From Candidatus Halobonum tyrrellensis G22 (GTDB lineage: Archaea > Halobacteriota > Halobacteria > Halobacteriales > Haloferacaceae): a stretch of 64,000 bases of DNA. The stretch covers positions 62,001 to 126,000 of the forward strand of contig NZ_ASGZ01000028.1 of NCBI RefSeq assembly GCF_000495475.1, read 5' to 3'. Position 1 is the stretch's first letter; each line of letters begins with the position of its first letter. Made by a program: the position numbers and the translations under genes. The notes below the pieces were generated by a model. The model did no database searches, was not told where the DNA came from, and saw nothing but the letters and a program-made list of their open reading frames with translations. Below, piece after piece: positions 49,779 to 58,031 of this stretch.

Positions 49779-50756
49779 TCAGTCGTGCCCCGAGACGGGG
49801 TTCGGCTCGTACGGCTCCTCCAGGTACTCCACGTCGCTGTCGGACAGCGAGATGTCGAGCGCCTCCACCGCGTCTTCGAGGTGTTCGACGCTGGTCGTCC
49901 CGACGATGGGCGCGTCGACGGCGTCCTTCGAGAACAGCCACGCGAGACCGATCTGCGCCATCTTCACCCCCTCCTCGGCGGCGAGTTCCTCGACGCGCTC
50001 GTTCACCTCGCGCCCGCCGTACTCCAGGTACGGGTGTCGACCCTCGGCGGACTCGGACTGCCCGCGTGCGGTGTCTTCGAGTTCCTCGTGCGGGCGGGCG
50101 AGGTAGCCCCGCGCGAGCGGACTCCACGGGACGACGCCGACGTTCTCCTCCTCGCAGAACGGGAGCATCTCGCGTTCCTCCTCGCGGTAGACGAGGTTGT
50201 AGTGGTTCTGCATGGTGGCGAACCGCTCTAGCCCCAGACGGTCGCTGGTGTGGAGCGCCTCGGCGAACTGGCGGGTCCACATCGAACTCGCGCCGAGGTA
50301 GCGCGCCTTCCCGCGGCGGACGGCGTCGTCGAGCGCTCGCATCGTCGTCTCGACGGGCGTGTCGTCGTCCCAGCGGTGGATCTGATACAGGTCGACGGTG
50401 TCCATCCCCAGCCGCTCTAAGGAGTTGTCGAGTTCCTGCTCGATACTCTTCCGCGAGAGGCCGCCCGAGTTCGGGTCGCCCTCGCGCATCGGGAAGTACC
50501 CCTTCGTCGCGACCACCTGCTCGTCGCGGTCGTACTCCGAGAGGACGTCGCCGAGCACCCGTTCGGACTCGCCGTTCGAGTACATGTTCGCGGTGTCGAA
50601 GAAGTTGACACCCAGTTCGACGGCGCGTTCGACCAGTTCCTCGCCCGCCTCGGGTTCGAGCACCCAGTCGCGCCAGTCGGGGTCGCCGAAGCTCATACAG
50701 CCGAGACACACCTTCGATACCTCCATCCCGGTGCCGCCGAGGGTGGTGTACTCCAT
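49779..50756 (-). CDS. Aldo/keto reductase
   Basis: A 325-aa NADP(H)-dependent AKR. It has MEYTTLGGTGMEVSKVCLGCMSFG, GVNFFDTANMYSNG (Asp, Tyr), VVATKGYFP (Lys), YQIHRWDDDTP (His), GASSMWTRQFAE and QIGLAWLFSKDAVDAPIVGTTSVEHLEDAVEALD (cofactor site). It is a paralogue of the reductase at 9485. CTTTTTGG about 25-32 nt upstream on the minus strand supports the ATG. Downstream of it are the zinc-finger gene and repeat copy B. Confidence 0.92.
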   Translation of the reverse strand: MEYTTLGGTGMEVSKVCLGCMSFGDPDWRDWVLEPEAGEELVERAVELGVNFFDTANMYSNGESERVLGDVLSEYDRDEQVVATKGYFPMREGDPNSGGLSRKSIEQELDNSLERLGMDTVDLYQIHRWDDDTPVETTMRALDDAVRRGKARYLGASSMWTRQFAEALHTSDRLGLERFATMQNHYNLVYREEEREMLPFCEEENVGVVPWSPLARGYLARPHEELEDTARGQSESAEGRHPYLEYGGREVNERVEELAAEEGVKMAQIGLAWLFSKDAVDAPIVGTTSVEHLEDAVEALDISLSDSDVEYLEEPYEPNPVSGHD

Positions 50757-50996
50757 GCGCGAGGCGTCGACGCGCCGGACCAAAAAGCCGCGTTCGCACG
50801 TCCCGACTCGCCGGTTCGCGGCGGCTTCGGGGACGCCTTGGAATCCGCGTGAGCCTCCGGACGGCTCCCGGCCCGGCGTCCGTCGTGGTGTGCCACATCG
50901 CGTACGTCCGGTCGCGGCCGCCGCCGCGTCCCCCCTCCGCGCCCCCGGCGTTCCCTCCGCCCAAAACTTATGCCGTCGCTCGGAAAATCGTCGTTC

Positions 50997-51218
50997 ATGG
51001 CGAACGCGCCCTCCAACCACGACGACGGCTGCCCGAAGTGCGGTCACACCGACGCCGAGGTGGGGAAGATGTCGACCACCGGCGGCGGGCTCTCCAAGAT
51101 GTTCGACATCCAGACGAACAGCTTCAGGGTCGTCTCCTGTACCAACTGCGGCTACTCCGAACTGTACCGCGACACGGGGTCGACCGGGAGCGACCTGGTC
51201 GACGTGTTCTTCGGCTGA
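50997..51218 (+). CDS. Zinc-ribbon nucleic-acid-binding-type protein (DUF2082-like)
   Basis: The protein is 73 aa. A C12-x2-C15 pair (GCPKCGHTDAEVGKMSTTGGG) and a C48-x2-C51 pair (SCTNCGYSELYR) form a zinc ribbon, with the SKMFDIQTNSFRVVSC stretch characteristic of the family of nucleic-acid-binding zinc-ribbon proteins. CTTATG at 50967-50972, 25-30 nt upstream, decides the ATG at 50997; the in-frame ATG at 50970 is inside that TATA element. It shares one base with the next gene. Confidence 0.85.
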   Translation: MANAPSNHDDGCPKCGHTDAEVGKMSTTGGGLSKMFDIQTNSFRVVSCTNCGYSELYRDTGSTGSDLVDVFFG

Positions 51219-51403
51219 TGCCCGCCGGGAGCCTCCTGTTCGTCGTCCTCGTCCTGTTCGCGCTCGCGGCGCCGTTCGCGCTGTGGTACCTCGTCGAACG
51301 GGAACGGGAGCGCGACGCCGACAACGTCACCGACCGCCGGTCGGCCGAACGGGCGGCGCGGAGGGACACCGACACCGGTTCGGGCCGTGACCGGACCCGG
51401 TAG
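51218..51403 (+). CDS. Single-helix membrane protein, 61 aa
   Basis: The product begins with one hydrophobic helix (LLFVVLVLFALAAPFALWYLV) and continues with a highly charged Glu/Arg/Asp region (VERERERDADNVTDRRSAER) to the end. The ATG overlaps the stop of the zinc-ribbon gene by one base, so it is translated from the same message. Its stop meets the end of the FNR-type gene that runs the other way. Function unknown. Confidence 0.7.
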   Translation: MPAGSLLFVVLVLFALAAPFALWYLVERERERDADNVTDRRSAERAARRDTDTGSGRDRTR

Positions 51404-52117
51404 TCAAGAGTCCTCGGACACCTCGTCGTCCTCCCACCCCTCCGCGTAGACGTTCTCCTCGGGGACGCCCGCCTCCACGATATCCTCCTGCGTCTCGACC
51501 ACCATGTCGGGGACGCCACAGACGTAGACGTCCGTCCCCTCGGGGTCGAGTTCGTCGCCGACGGCGTCGACGACGTGGTGTTGGACGTGGCCGGTCGGCC
51601 CGTCCCACGCCTCGTCCGACAGCGAGAACGTGACGTGGACGTTCTCGTAGCTCGCCTCGAACTGGTCGAGCGTCTCGCGGTAGACGAGGTGTCGCTGGTC
51701 CTTCTCGCCGAAGTAGAAGTGGGCGTCGCCCTCGCCGCGGTCGACGTACTCCTTCAGCATCGCCATCATCGGCGTGATGCCCGTCCCCGTGGCGACGAAC
51801 GCGGCGTCCCGCTCGGGGTCGCGGAGGTGGAGGTTCCCCTCCAGTTCGCCCAACTCCACTTCGTCGCCCCGCTCGCGGTCGTGCATCCACACCGACGCGG
51901 TGCCGTCGTCGTATCGCTTGATGGCGAGCGTCACCTCGTCGGTGCCCGGGAGGCTGGTCGGCGTGTACGGCCGCACCACCTCCTCGCCGTCGTCCTCGAA
52001 CTGGACGGTGGTGTGTTGACCGGGGTCGTACTCGAACGTCCCCTCCGACCGGCGGAGGCGGAACTGCTTGACGTCGGGCGTCATCTGGTGGACGGAGACG
52101 ACTGTCGTCGTGACCAT
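51404..52117 (-). CDS. FAD-dependent oxidoreductase of the ferredoxin-reductase (FNR) family
   Basis: The protein is 237 aa. An N-terminal FAD-binding barrel has EGTFEYDPGQHTTVQ and VRPYTPTSLPG (the RxYS/T FAD motif). The NAD(P)-binding half has ATGTGITPMMAM (glycine loop), FYFGEKDQRHLVYRETLDQF, and YVCGVPDMVVETQEDIVEAGVPEENVYAEGW, which includes the typical C-G-x-P-x-M motif. No 2Fe-2S domain is fused. It transfers electrons between NAD(P)H and an unknown partner. The GTG or ATG at about 52117 has no obvious TATA box. Confidence 0.88.
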   Translation of the reverse strand: MVTTTVVSVHQMTPDVKQFRLRRSEGTFEYDPGQHTTVQFEDDGEEVVRPYTPTSLPGTDEVTLAIKRYDDGTASVWMHDRERGDEVELGELEGNLHLRDPERDAAFVATGTGITPMMAMLKEYVDRGEGDAHFYFGEKDQRHLVYRETLDQFEASYENVHVTFSLSDEAWDGPTGHVQHHVVDAVGDELDPEGTDVYVCGVPDMVVETQEDIVEAGVPEENVYAEGWEDDEVSEDS

Positions 52118-52224
52118 AGAACGGACAGGGCGGGCGGGCGGTTAGGGGTGGTGGCCTCCGGCGGTCGGCGGTGGACCCGGCGCCGACAGCGGCGCCGACG
52201 CCGTCGGTGTCCGCCCCGCCGGCC

Positions 52225-54834
52225 CTACCGGAACCGTCCGAGCAGGCGGTACGCCTCGTCGGGCGAGTAACGGCGGAACAGCAGGCTGTTCGTCAGCACC
52301 GACACCGACGACACCGCCATCGCCGCGGCCGCGAACGACGGCCGGAGCAGTCCGAGCGACGCCAGCGGGATCATCGCGGTGTTGTAGCCGAGCGCCCAAA
52401 ACAGGTTCTGGCGCACCTTCGCGAGCGTCCCCGCGGAGACGTTCATCGCCCGCACCACGTCGGTCGGGTCGTCGCGCATCAGCGTCACGTCCGCCGCCTC
52501 GATGGCGACGTCCGTGCCGCTGCCGATGGCGACGCCGACCGTCGCGGCCGCCAGCGCCGGCGCGTCGTTGACGCCGTCGCCGACCATCATCACGCTCCCC
52601 TCGCTCTCCAACTCCTCGACGACCGCCGACTTCTCGTCGGGGAGTACGCCCGCGCGGACGTTCGACTCGTCGATACCAACCTCGCGGGCGACGGCGCGGG
52701 CGGTCCGCTCGTTGTCGCCGGTCAGCATCCACACCGACACCCCGCGGTCGCGGAGCGCCGCGACCGCCTCCTTCGAACTGGGTTTCACCTCGTCGGCGAC
52801 CCCGAGGACGCCGAGGAGTTCGCCGTCGCGCGCCACCAGCATCGCGGTCTTCCCCTCCGACTCCCACGCCTCCATCGTCTCGCGGGCGGGTTCGGGGTCG
52901 ACCCCCTCCTCCTCCAGGAGGTCGGGCTTGCCGACCACGACCGTGCCGTGGACGGTCCGCGCGCGGACGCCCTTCCCGGTCACGCTCTGGAGCACGTCGG
53001 GTTCCGTCACCTCGACACCCCGCTCGCGCGCGCCGGCGACCACCGCCTGCGCGATGGGGTGGTCGCTGCCCGCCTCGGCGCTCGCGGCGACTGCGAGCAG
53101 GCGCTCGTCGGTCACGCGCTCCCCGCCGCTCTCGTCGGTGGCGCCCGCCGCGTCGGGTCCGTCCGCGTCGGCCGGGACCGCGCCGTCGGTCGCGGGCGTG
53201 ACGACCCGCGCGTCGGTGAGCGTCATCTCGCCTTCGGTGAGCGTCCCGGTCTTGTCGAAGACGACGGCGTCGACGCTCTCGACGGTTTCGAGCACGTCGC
53301 CCCGCCGGAACAGGATCCCGTTGCGCGCGCCGATGGTGGTGCCGACCATCGTCGCCGCGGGCGTCGCCAGCCCCAGCGCGCAGGGACACGCGATCAGGAC
53401 CGCGGAGGCGAACACGACGACGCCGAACTCGAAGGCGCCGACGCTCGCCGGGCCGCCGCCGACCAGTCCCCACAGCGGCAGCCCCGAGACGAAGCCGGCG
53501 AGCGCCTCGGGGAACGCGTACCACACCGTCCCCCACAGCAGGGCGTTGGCGATGACCGCGGGCACGAAGTACGCCGACACGCGGTCGGCGACCCGCTGGA
53601 TCTCCGGCTGGCTGCTCTGCGCCTCCTTCACCGTCTGGACGATCCGCTGGATCGCCGTCTCCTCGCCCACCTTCGTCGCCTCGACGTAGAGGACGCCGTC
53701 CTGGTTCACCGTCGAGCCGACCACCTCGTCGCCCTCGCGTTTGTCGACCGGTACCGACTCGCCCGTGACGTTCGACTCGTCGACCGCCGACTCCCCGCCG
53801 ACCACGACGCCGTCGGTCGGCACCGTCTCGCCGGGGTACACCTTCATGGTGTCGCCCTCCTCGACCGCTTCGAGTTCCACGTCGCGTTCGTCTCCGTACC
53901 CCTCGCGGCCGTCGGCGGGCGTGACGAGGTGGGCCTCGTCGGCTTCGAGTTCGAGCAGGCTTCGGATCGCGTCCCCCGCTTGCGCCTTCGAGCGGGCTTC
54001 GAGGTAGTTGCCGAGCGTGATGAACGTCAGGATGAGCGCGGCCGACTCGAAGTAGAGTCCGCCGACGACCAGCCCCGCCATCACCGCCAGCGAGTAGACG
54101 TACGCGGTGGTCGACCCCAACGCGATCAGTACGTCCATGTTGGCGGTGCGGTTGCGGACGAGCGCCGTGTAGCTGTTCTCGTAGAACTCGCGGCCCAAGA
54201 GGACCTGCACGGGCGTCGCGAGCGCGAGCGCCCACCACTCGCGGCCGACGCCGAGGGGAGTGTCGGGCACCGGCAGGCCGACCAACTCGCCCATCATCAA
54301 CAGCGACAGCGGGACGGACAGCAGCACGCCGACCGCGAGCAGGCGGCGCTGGTGGCGGAGTTCGGCGTCCCGCGCCGACTCGCGGGCTTCCTCGTCCGCC
54401 TCGGCGTCCCCCGACTCCCGGACCGGCGTGTAGCCGGCGTCCTCGATGGCGTCGTACACCGCCCCGCGGTCGGTCCCGGGTGCGTAGCGGACGAGCGCCT
54501 CGTCGGTGGCGAAGTTGGCGTCCACCGCGACGACGCCCGGCACGCCGCCGACCGCCTCCTCGACGGTCCCCGAGCAGTTCGCACACGTCATGTCCGTGAC
54601 GGTGACCGTCGTCGACTCCGTCACCGGGTCGTAGCCGGCGTCCTCGATGGCGTCGTATATCCCGCCCAGACCGACCGTCTCGGGGTCGTACGCGACGGTC
54701 CCCTCGTCGGTGGCGTAGTTGACGTCCACCTCCCGGACACCGTCGAGCGAACCGACTCGCTCCTCGATCGTCTGTGAACAGTTCGCACAGCTCATCCCGC
54801 GTATCTCGACCGTCGTCCGGCGCGGGTCGCTCAT
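52225..54834 (-). CDS. copA: Copper-translocating P-type ATPase
   Basis: The protein is about 869 aa from ATG at 54834 (an in-frame ATG at 54861 gives 9 more). Two heavy-metal-associated domains lead: [13 protein letters not shown] and [14 protein letters not shown], each M-x-C-x2-C. Eight membrane helices follow, with the metal site [14 protein letters not shown] (C-P-C). The soluble core shows [22 protein letters not shown] (phosphorylated Asp), SDHPIAQAV (His of the N domain) and [15 protein letters not shown]. This set is the P1B-type Cu(I) exporter. The CopZ-type chaperone gene is divergent, with the two starts about 240 bp apart. Confidence 0.95.
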   Translation of the reverse strand: MSDPRRTTVEIRGMSCANCSQTIEERVGSLDGVREVDVNYATDEGTVAYDPETVGLGGIYDAIEDAGYDPVTESTTVTVTDMTCANCSGTVEEAVGGVPGVVAVDANFATDEALVRYAPGTDRGAVYDAIEDAGYTPVRESGDAEADEEARESARDAELRHQRRLLAVGVLLSVPLSLLMMGELVGLPVPDTPLGVGREWWALALATPVQVLLGREFYENSYTALVRNRTANMDVLIALGSTTAYVYSLAVMAGLVVGGLYFESAALILTFITLGNYLEARSKAQAGDAIRSLLELEADEAHLVTPADGREGYGDERDVELEAVEEGDTMKVYPGETVPTDGVVVGGESAVDESNVTGESVPVDKREGDEVVGSTVNQDGVLYVEATKVGEETAIQRIVQTVKEAQSSQPEIQRVADRVSAYFVPAVIANALLWGTVWYAFPEALAGFVSGLPLWGLVGGGPASVGAFEFGVVVFASAVLIACPCALGLATPAATMVGTTIGARNGILFRRGDVLETVESVDAVVFDKTGTLTEGEMTLTDARVVTPATDGAVPADADGPDAAGATDESGGERVTDERLLAVAASAEAGSDHPIAQAVVAGARERGVEVTEPDVLQSVTGKGVRARTVHGTVVVGKPDLLEEEGVDPEPARETMEAWESEGKTAMLVARDGELLGVLGVADEVKPSSKEAVAALRDRGVSVWMLTGDNERTARAVAREVGIDESNVRAGVLPDEKSAVVEELESEGSVMMVGDGVNDAPALAAATVGVAIGSGTDVAIEAADVTLMRDDPTDVVRAMNVSAGTLAKVRQNLFWALGYNTAMIPLASLGLLRPSFAAAAMAVSSVSVLTNSLLFRRYSPDEAYRLLGRFR

Positions 54835-54902
54835 TGTCGGATGTAGGGGCTCCTCACTCATTGGCCTTTCCGCTGTGAGTCCGGGGGTCGAACGCTGCGA
54901 GA

Positions 54903-54949
54903 GTTTCGATCTCGCGGATCGAGATCGGATCCCACTATCGTATCGAAAC
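54903..54949. promoter_or_regulatory. Nested inverted repeats between copA and the copZ-type gene
   Basis: An outer perfect 8-bp repeat, GTTTCGAT (54903-54910) and ATCGAAAC (54942-54949), encloses an inner perfect 8-bp repeat, CGATCTCG (54907-54914) and CGAGATCG (54920-54927). It lies in the divergent promoter region and is a plausible operator for a metal-responsive repressor or activator that controls both genes. No regulator gene for it is visible in this window. Confidence 0.5.
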
Positions 54950-55072
54950 CGTATGCCGGGGATCGGATCCGGTCGACCGCTCGGTTGGAGGAGCTGGGAC
55001 CGCTCGGCGGCTCCGAGCGCGACCGGTCGCGTAACCGTAACGGGCATGAGTCGCAGCCGTCTACCTCTCCGT

Positions 55073-55273
55073 GTGAGTCAGACGCTCTCCGTCCACGGGA
55101 TGAGTTGTGCCGACTGCGAGGCGACCGTGACCGACGCGCTCGAAGGCGTCGACGGCGTGCGCGACGCCAGCGCGGACCGCGAAAGCGAGACGGCGACCGT
55201 CGAGGGCGACGCCGACACGCTCGACCTCATCGCGGCCGTCGAGGACGCGGGCTACGAGGCCGACTCGGCGTAA
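55073..55273 (+). CDS. copZ: Heavy-metal-associated domain protein (CopZ-like copper chaperone)
   Basis: 66 aa from GTG at 55073. It is a single HMA domain starting [25 protein letters not shown], with the Cu-binding C-x2-C in MSCADC, and ends [26 protein letters not shown]. The protein should carry Cu(I) to CopA. An ATG at 55046 would add nine residues (MSRSRLPLR), but the TATA-like GTAACCGTAAC at about 55031-55041 sits too close to it, so the later GTG is preferred. A repeat array begins at the base after the stop. Confidence 0.85.
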   Translation: MSQTLSVHGMSCADCEATVTDALEGVDGVRDASADRESETATVEGDADTLDLIAAVEDAGYEADSA

Positions 55274-55595
55274 GCGAGGCGCGACCGCAGGGAGCGCCTC
55301 GGCACACGGCGGCGAGGTCTGCGGGCCGAGCCGCCCAGAGAGTGTGACCGAGCACCTCGGTCGAACCACCCGGAGCATACGAGCGAGCGCCCTGGTCGAA
55401 TCACCCAGAGAACGCGACCGCAGGGAGCGCCTCGGCACACGGCGGCGAGGTCCGAAGGGCCGAGCCGCCCGGAGCATGCGACCGATCGCCGTGGTCGAAT
55501 CGCCCGGAGGATGCGACCGAGCGCCTCGAAACGACCGCGAGGTCTGCGGGCCGAGCCGCCCGGAGGTGTGACCGAGCGCCGTGGTCGAACCGTCC
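55274..55595 (+). repeat. 3'-end-associated repeat, copy C: seven abutting units in two size classes
   Basis: Immediately after the copZ stop come seven units without gaps: long (55274-55336, 63 nt), short (55337-55371, 35), short (55372-55406, 35), long (55407-55470, 64), short (55471-55505, 35), long (55506-55561, 56) and short (55562-55595, 34). Every unit begins near a GGAG- or AGAG-type sequence and ends with a CACCC, CGCCC or similar block. A long unit is essentially a short unit with an extra stretch of about 28 nt inside it. 55281-55319 and 55414-55452 are identical over 39 nt. The units are not multiples of three, so this is not a protein repeat. Between 55596 and 55650 only the intergenic end of the next gene follows. 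Confidence 0.75.
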
Positions 55596-55650
55596 ACACA
55601 AACCGATCCGCGACCCGGGTTCTCCCGTTCTTTTGCCGACGAACCCGACG

Positions 55651-56271
55651 CTACCGTCCCATTGCGTAGAACTCGTCGTTGGGCCGCCAGTCGGCGAACG
55701 TCGCCAGCCGGTTGCTCAGGTTGAAGAACGCCGCGACCGAGCCGATGTCCCACACCTCCGACTCGCTGTACCCCGCCTCGTACAGCAGGTCGAGGTCGGC
55801 GGTCGTCACCGCGTCCGGCTCCTCGGTCAACGTCACCGCCACCTCTAGCATCGCCAACCGCTCGTCGCTCACGTCCGCCGAGCGGTAGTTCGATATCAGC
55901 TGGTCGGCCAACTGCGGGTCCTTCGCGTAGACGCGCGCGAGCGCGCCGTGGGCGACGTTACAGTAGAGACAGTGGTTCCGCCCCGACACCGCGACCACGA
56001 TCATCTCCACCTCCTCGCGGTCGAGGTCCGTCTCCTCGACGAGCGCGTCGTGGTAGGCGACGAACGCCCGGAAGTGGCTCGGCTTGTACGCGAGCGCGGC
56101 GAACACGTTGGGCGTAAAGCCCGCGCGCTCGGTCTCGTCGGCGATACGCTCGCGCAGGTCCGCGGGCAGGTCGTCGTAGTCGGGCACCGGAAACCGCCGC
56201 TGTGCGTCGGCGTCGAGTTCCGGGGTCGGGCCGTCCGCCGCGCCGTCGGGGTCGTCGTGTTCGTCGCTCAC
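55651..56271 (-). CDS. Peroxidase-related/AhpD-like (carboxymuconolactone decarboxylase) protein
   Basis: The protein is 206 aa. GRNHCLYCNVAHG has the C-x2-C redox pair with following His that is typical of AhpD-like peroxidase-related enzymes, and VALLEV-type helices surround it (ERLAMLEVAVTLTEEPDAVTT, YSESEVWDIGSVAAFFNLSNRLATF). An acidic N-terminal extension of about 25 residues precedes it. The expected role is alkylhydroperoxide or thiol-dependent redox chemistry. The GTG start has AACTTAAC (minus GTTAAGTT) 23-30 nt upstream. Confidence 0.9.
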   Translation of the reverse strand: MSDEHDDPDGAADGPTPELDADAQRRFPVPDYDDLPADLRERIADETERAGFTPNVFAALAYKPSHFRAFVAYHDALVEETDLDREEVEMIVVAVSGRNHCLYCNVAHGALARVYAKDPQLADQLISNYRSADVSDERLAMLEVAVTLTEEPDAVTTADLDLLYEAGYSESEVWDIGSVAAFFNLSNRLATFADWRPNDEFYAMGR

Positions 56272-56425
56272 GCGCCGCGGTTGGTCGGATCGGAACTTAA
56301 CGCTACGCTCCGCCGCGTCGCGGCCGTCGGCTACCCCTCCGTCGAGTCGCGCGGGAGCCGCCCCGCCGACAGGAGCGCGAGCGATCCAGGGCGACGACGG
56401 GTCGATCCCCCGCTCCCCGCCCGGC

Positions 56426-56911
56426 TCACAGCGCGAGGTACGTCGACGCGGCGACGGCGAACACCCCGAGCGCGAACAGCCCGCCGTTCCAGACCCGGCT
56501 GTCGGCGGTGGTGAGCCGCAGGCTCCACGACCGCGAACTCGGCCAGAGGAAGCGCACGCCCATCGGCGTGACGACGTCGCCGAGCAGGTGGGCGAACACG
56601 GAGCCGAACCCGACGAGGAAGCCGAACGCCGCCATCGACAGCCCCGCGGGGGTCGCGACCGACAGCACGCGCGAGAGTCCGCCGGCGACCAGCGCGAACG
56701 CGCCGCCGACGAGCGCCGCGAACGCCAGCGAGTGGGTCGGCCCGCGGTGTGGAATCCCCGGCAGCCGGTGGTCGACGTCGGGCAGCATCGCGAGGTAGCA
56801 CATCGTCGCGGCGGTCACGAACGCGAGCGCCACGAACCCCGCCGACACCAGCCAGTAGCCGACCGGCGCGAACGCGAGCAGCGACACCCCCAGGTGTCCC
56901 GTCCGGTACAC
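56426..56911 (-). CDS. YdjM-type metal-dependent hydrolase (membrane-bound)
   Basis: A 161-aa membrane protein with about four helices. The family motif PDVDHRLPGIPHRGPTHSLAF contains the Asp-x-Asp-His and His-Arg-x-x-T-H-S metal-binding residues, and FAHLLGDVVTPMGVRFLWP carries a further His and Asp. It belongs to the YdjM/LexA-regulated inner-membrane hydrolase group (PF04307). The start was set at GTG 56911 because GGTTATG about 25-30 nt upstream is a TATA element; an ATG at 56938 lies inside that element. Confidence 0.85.
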   Translation of the reverse strand: MYRTGHLGVSLLAFAPVGYWLVSAGFVALAFVTAATMCYLAMLPDVDHRLPGIPHRGPTHSLAFAALVGGAFALVAGGLSRVLSVATPAGLSMAAFGFLVGFGSVFAHLLGDVVTPMGVRFLWPSSRSWSLRLTTADSRVWNGGLFALGVFAVAASTYLAL

Positions 56912-56935
56912 GCCCGCCGGTTCCCCGCCGCCGCA

Positions 56936-56940
56936 CATAA
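56936..56940 (-). promoter_or_regulatory. TATA box that fixes the start of the YdjM-type gene
   Basis: On the minus strand, TTATG lies 25-29 nt upstream of the GTG at 56911 and overlaps the only upstream in-frame ATG. Confidence 0.55.
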
Positions 56941-57152
56941 CCGATGCGGGCCGCGTCTCGGCGCCGATAACCGACCCACCGGCGGGCGCACCGCGGCGGG
57001 TCGCCTCCGCCGCGGCGCGCGTCCAGTCGCCCGCCAGCGCTCGCCCGGGGGTCACGCCGCCGGGTCCACGCACCGTACGGTCCGCGCCGTCGCGCCATCC
57101 CGCCGCCGACCGACAGGCCGAAGGCCGCCGGCCGGGTGGGGGTGACCACACC

Positions 57153-57965
57153 GTGGCGTACCCGTTCAGCTACTACTTCGGCGTCTCCGACGCGCGACGG
57201 CACGGCCGACGGGTCGCCGTCGGGGTCGGCGTCGCGCTCGCCGGGCTGGCGGCGGGGACGCTCGTCGCCACCCGGCCCGCCTTCCTGGTCGGACTGGTCG
57301 CGGTCTTCGTCGGTCTCTGGTACGCCCGCCCGGCGCTCGCGCGGCTGCTGGTGCCCGCGCCCTGGCAGCCCGAGGCGTGGCGGTACGCGCCGCTCCGGCA
57401 CGCGCTCGACCCGGAGGGGGCGGACCGCTGGCTCGACGTCGGGACGGACACCGGACGCTCGCTGGTCGGGGTGGCGACGGCGGGGGCCGCACCGCCCGAC
57501 GACACCCCGCCCGACCCCGAGACGGACCGGGCGGCGGCGCTCGCGGGCGTCCGCGTCACCGCCGTCGACGCGTTCGGGACCACCCTGCGGGGGGACGCCG
57601 CGCGCCTCGCCGAACGGAACGCCGCGGCCGCGGGACTCGACGCCGCGGCCGTCCGCGGAACCGCCGACTGCCTCCCGGTCCGTGCCGACTCTCAGGACGT
57701 GGTGACGATGTGTGGCGCGCTCTCGGACCTGACCGACGGCGCCGAGCGCGCGGTCGCGGAGGCGCGGCGCGTCGTGTGCGACGACGGGCGGGTCGGCGTG
57801 CTCGAACCGGTCGAGGGGGGCGGGCCGTCCGTCGGAACGGGCGGCGACGACCCGCTCGACCGCTGGGCGTCGCTGCTGGCCGACGGCGGGTTCGACGTGA
57901 CCGCCAGCGGCGCCGTGAGCCGCGCCGGATCGCGGTACGTCTACCTCGTCGTCGAACCCGCGTGA
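57153..57965 (+). CDS. Methyltransferase with N-terminal membrane segment
   Basis: The protein is 270 aa. Residues about 20-60 hold two membrane helices (GVALAGLAAGTLVATRPAFLV and following). A Rossmann fold follows, with DRWLDVGTDTGRSLVG (SAM loop variant), VTAVDAFGTTL, RGTADCLPVRADSQDVVTMCGALSDL and ARRVVCDDGRVGVLEPV, resembling Methyltransf_11. GGGGGTGA about 8 bases before the GTG at 57153 is a Shine-Dalgarno-like site, suggesting initiation on a leadered message. The substrate is unknown. Confidence 0.78.
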   Translation: MAYPFSYYFGVSDARRHGRRVAVGVGVALAGLAAGTLVATRPAFLVGLVAVFVGLWYARPALARLLVPAPWQPEAWRYAPLRHALDPEGADRWLDVGTDTGRSLVGVATAGAAPPDDTPPDPETDRAAALAGVRVTAVDAFGTTLRGDAARLAERNAAAAGLDAAAVRGTADCLPVRADSQDVVTMCGALSDLTDGAERAVAEARRVVCDDGRVGVLEPVEGGGPSVGTGGDDPLDRWASLLADGGFDVTASGAVSRAGSRYVYLVVEPA

Positions 57966-58031
57966 GCGGCGCGGGCGGTGCGAGCGACGCGGACGGCCCG
58001 GGGGAGGGCCGGACGCGGACGTCGGCCGGGT

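Noticed and set aside
55274-55595. CRISPR array
   Set aside because: The units abut without unique spacers, have two lengths and diverge from one another, and no cas genes are near.
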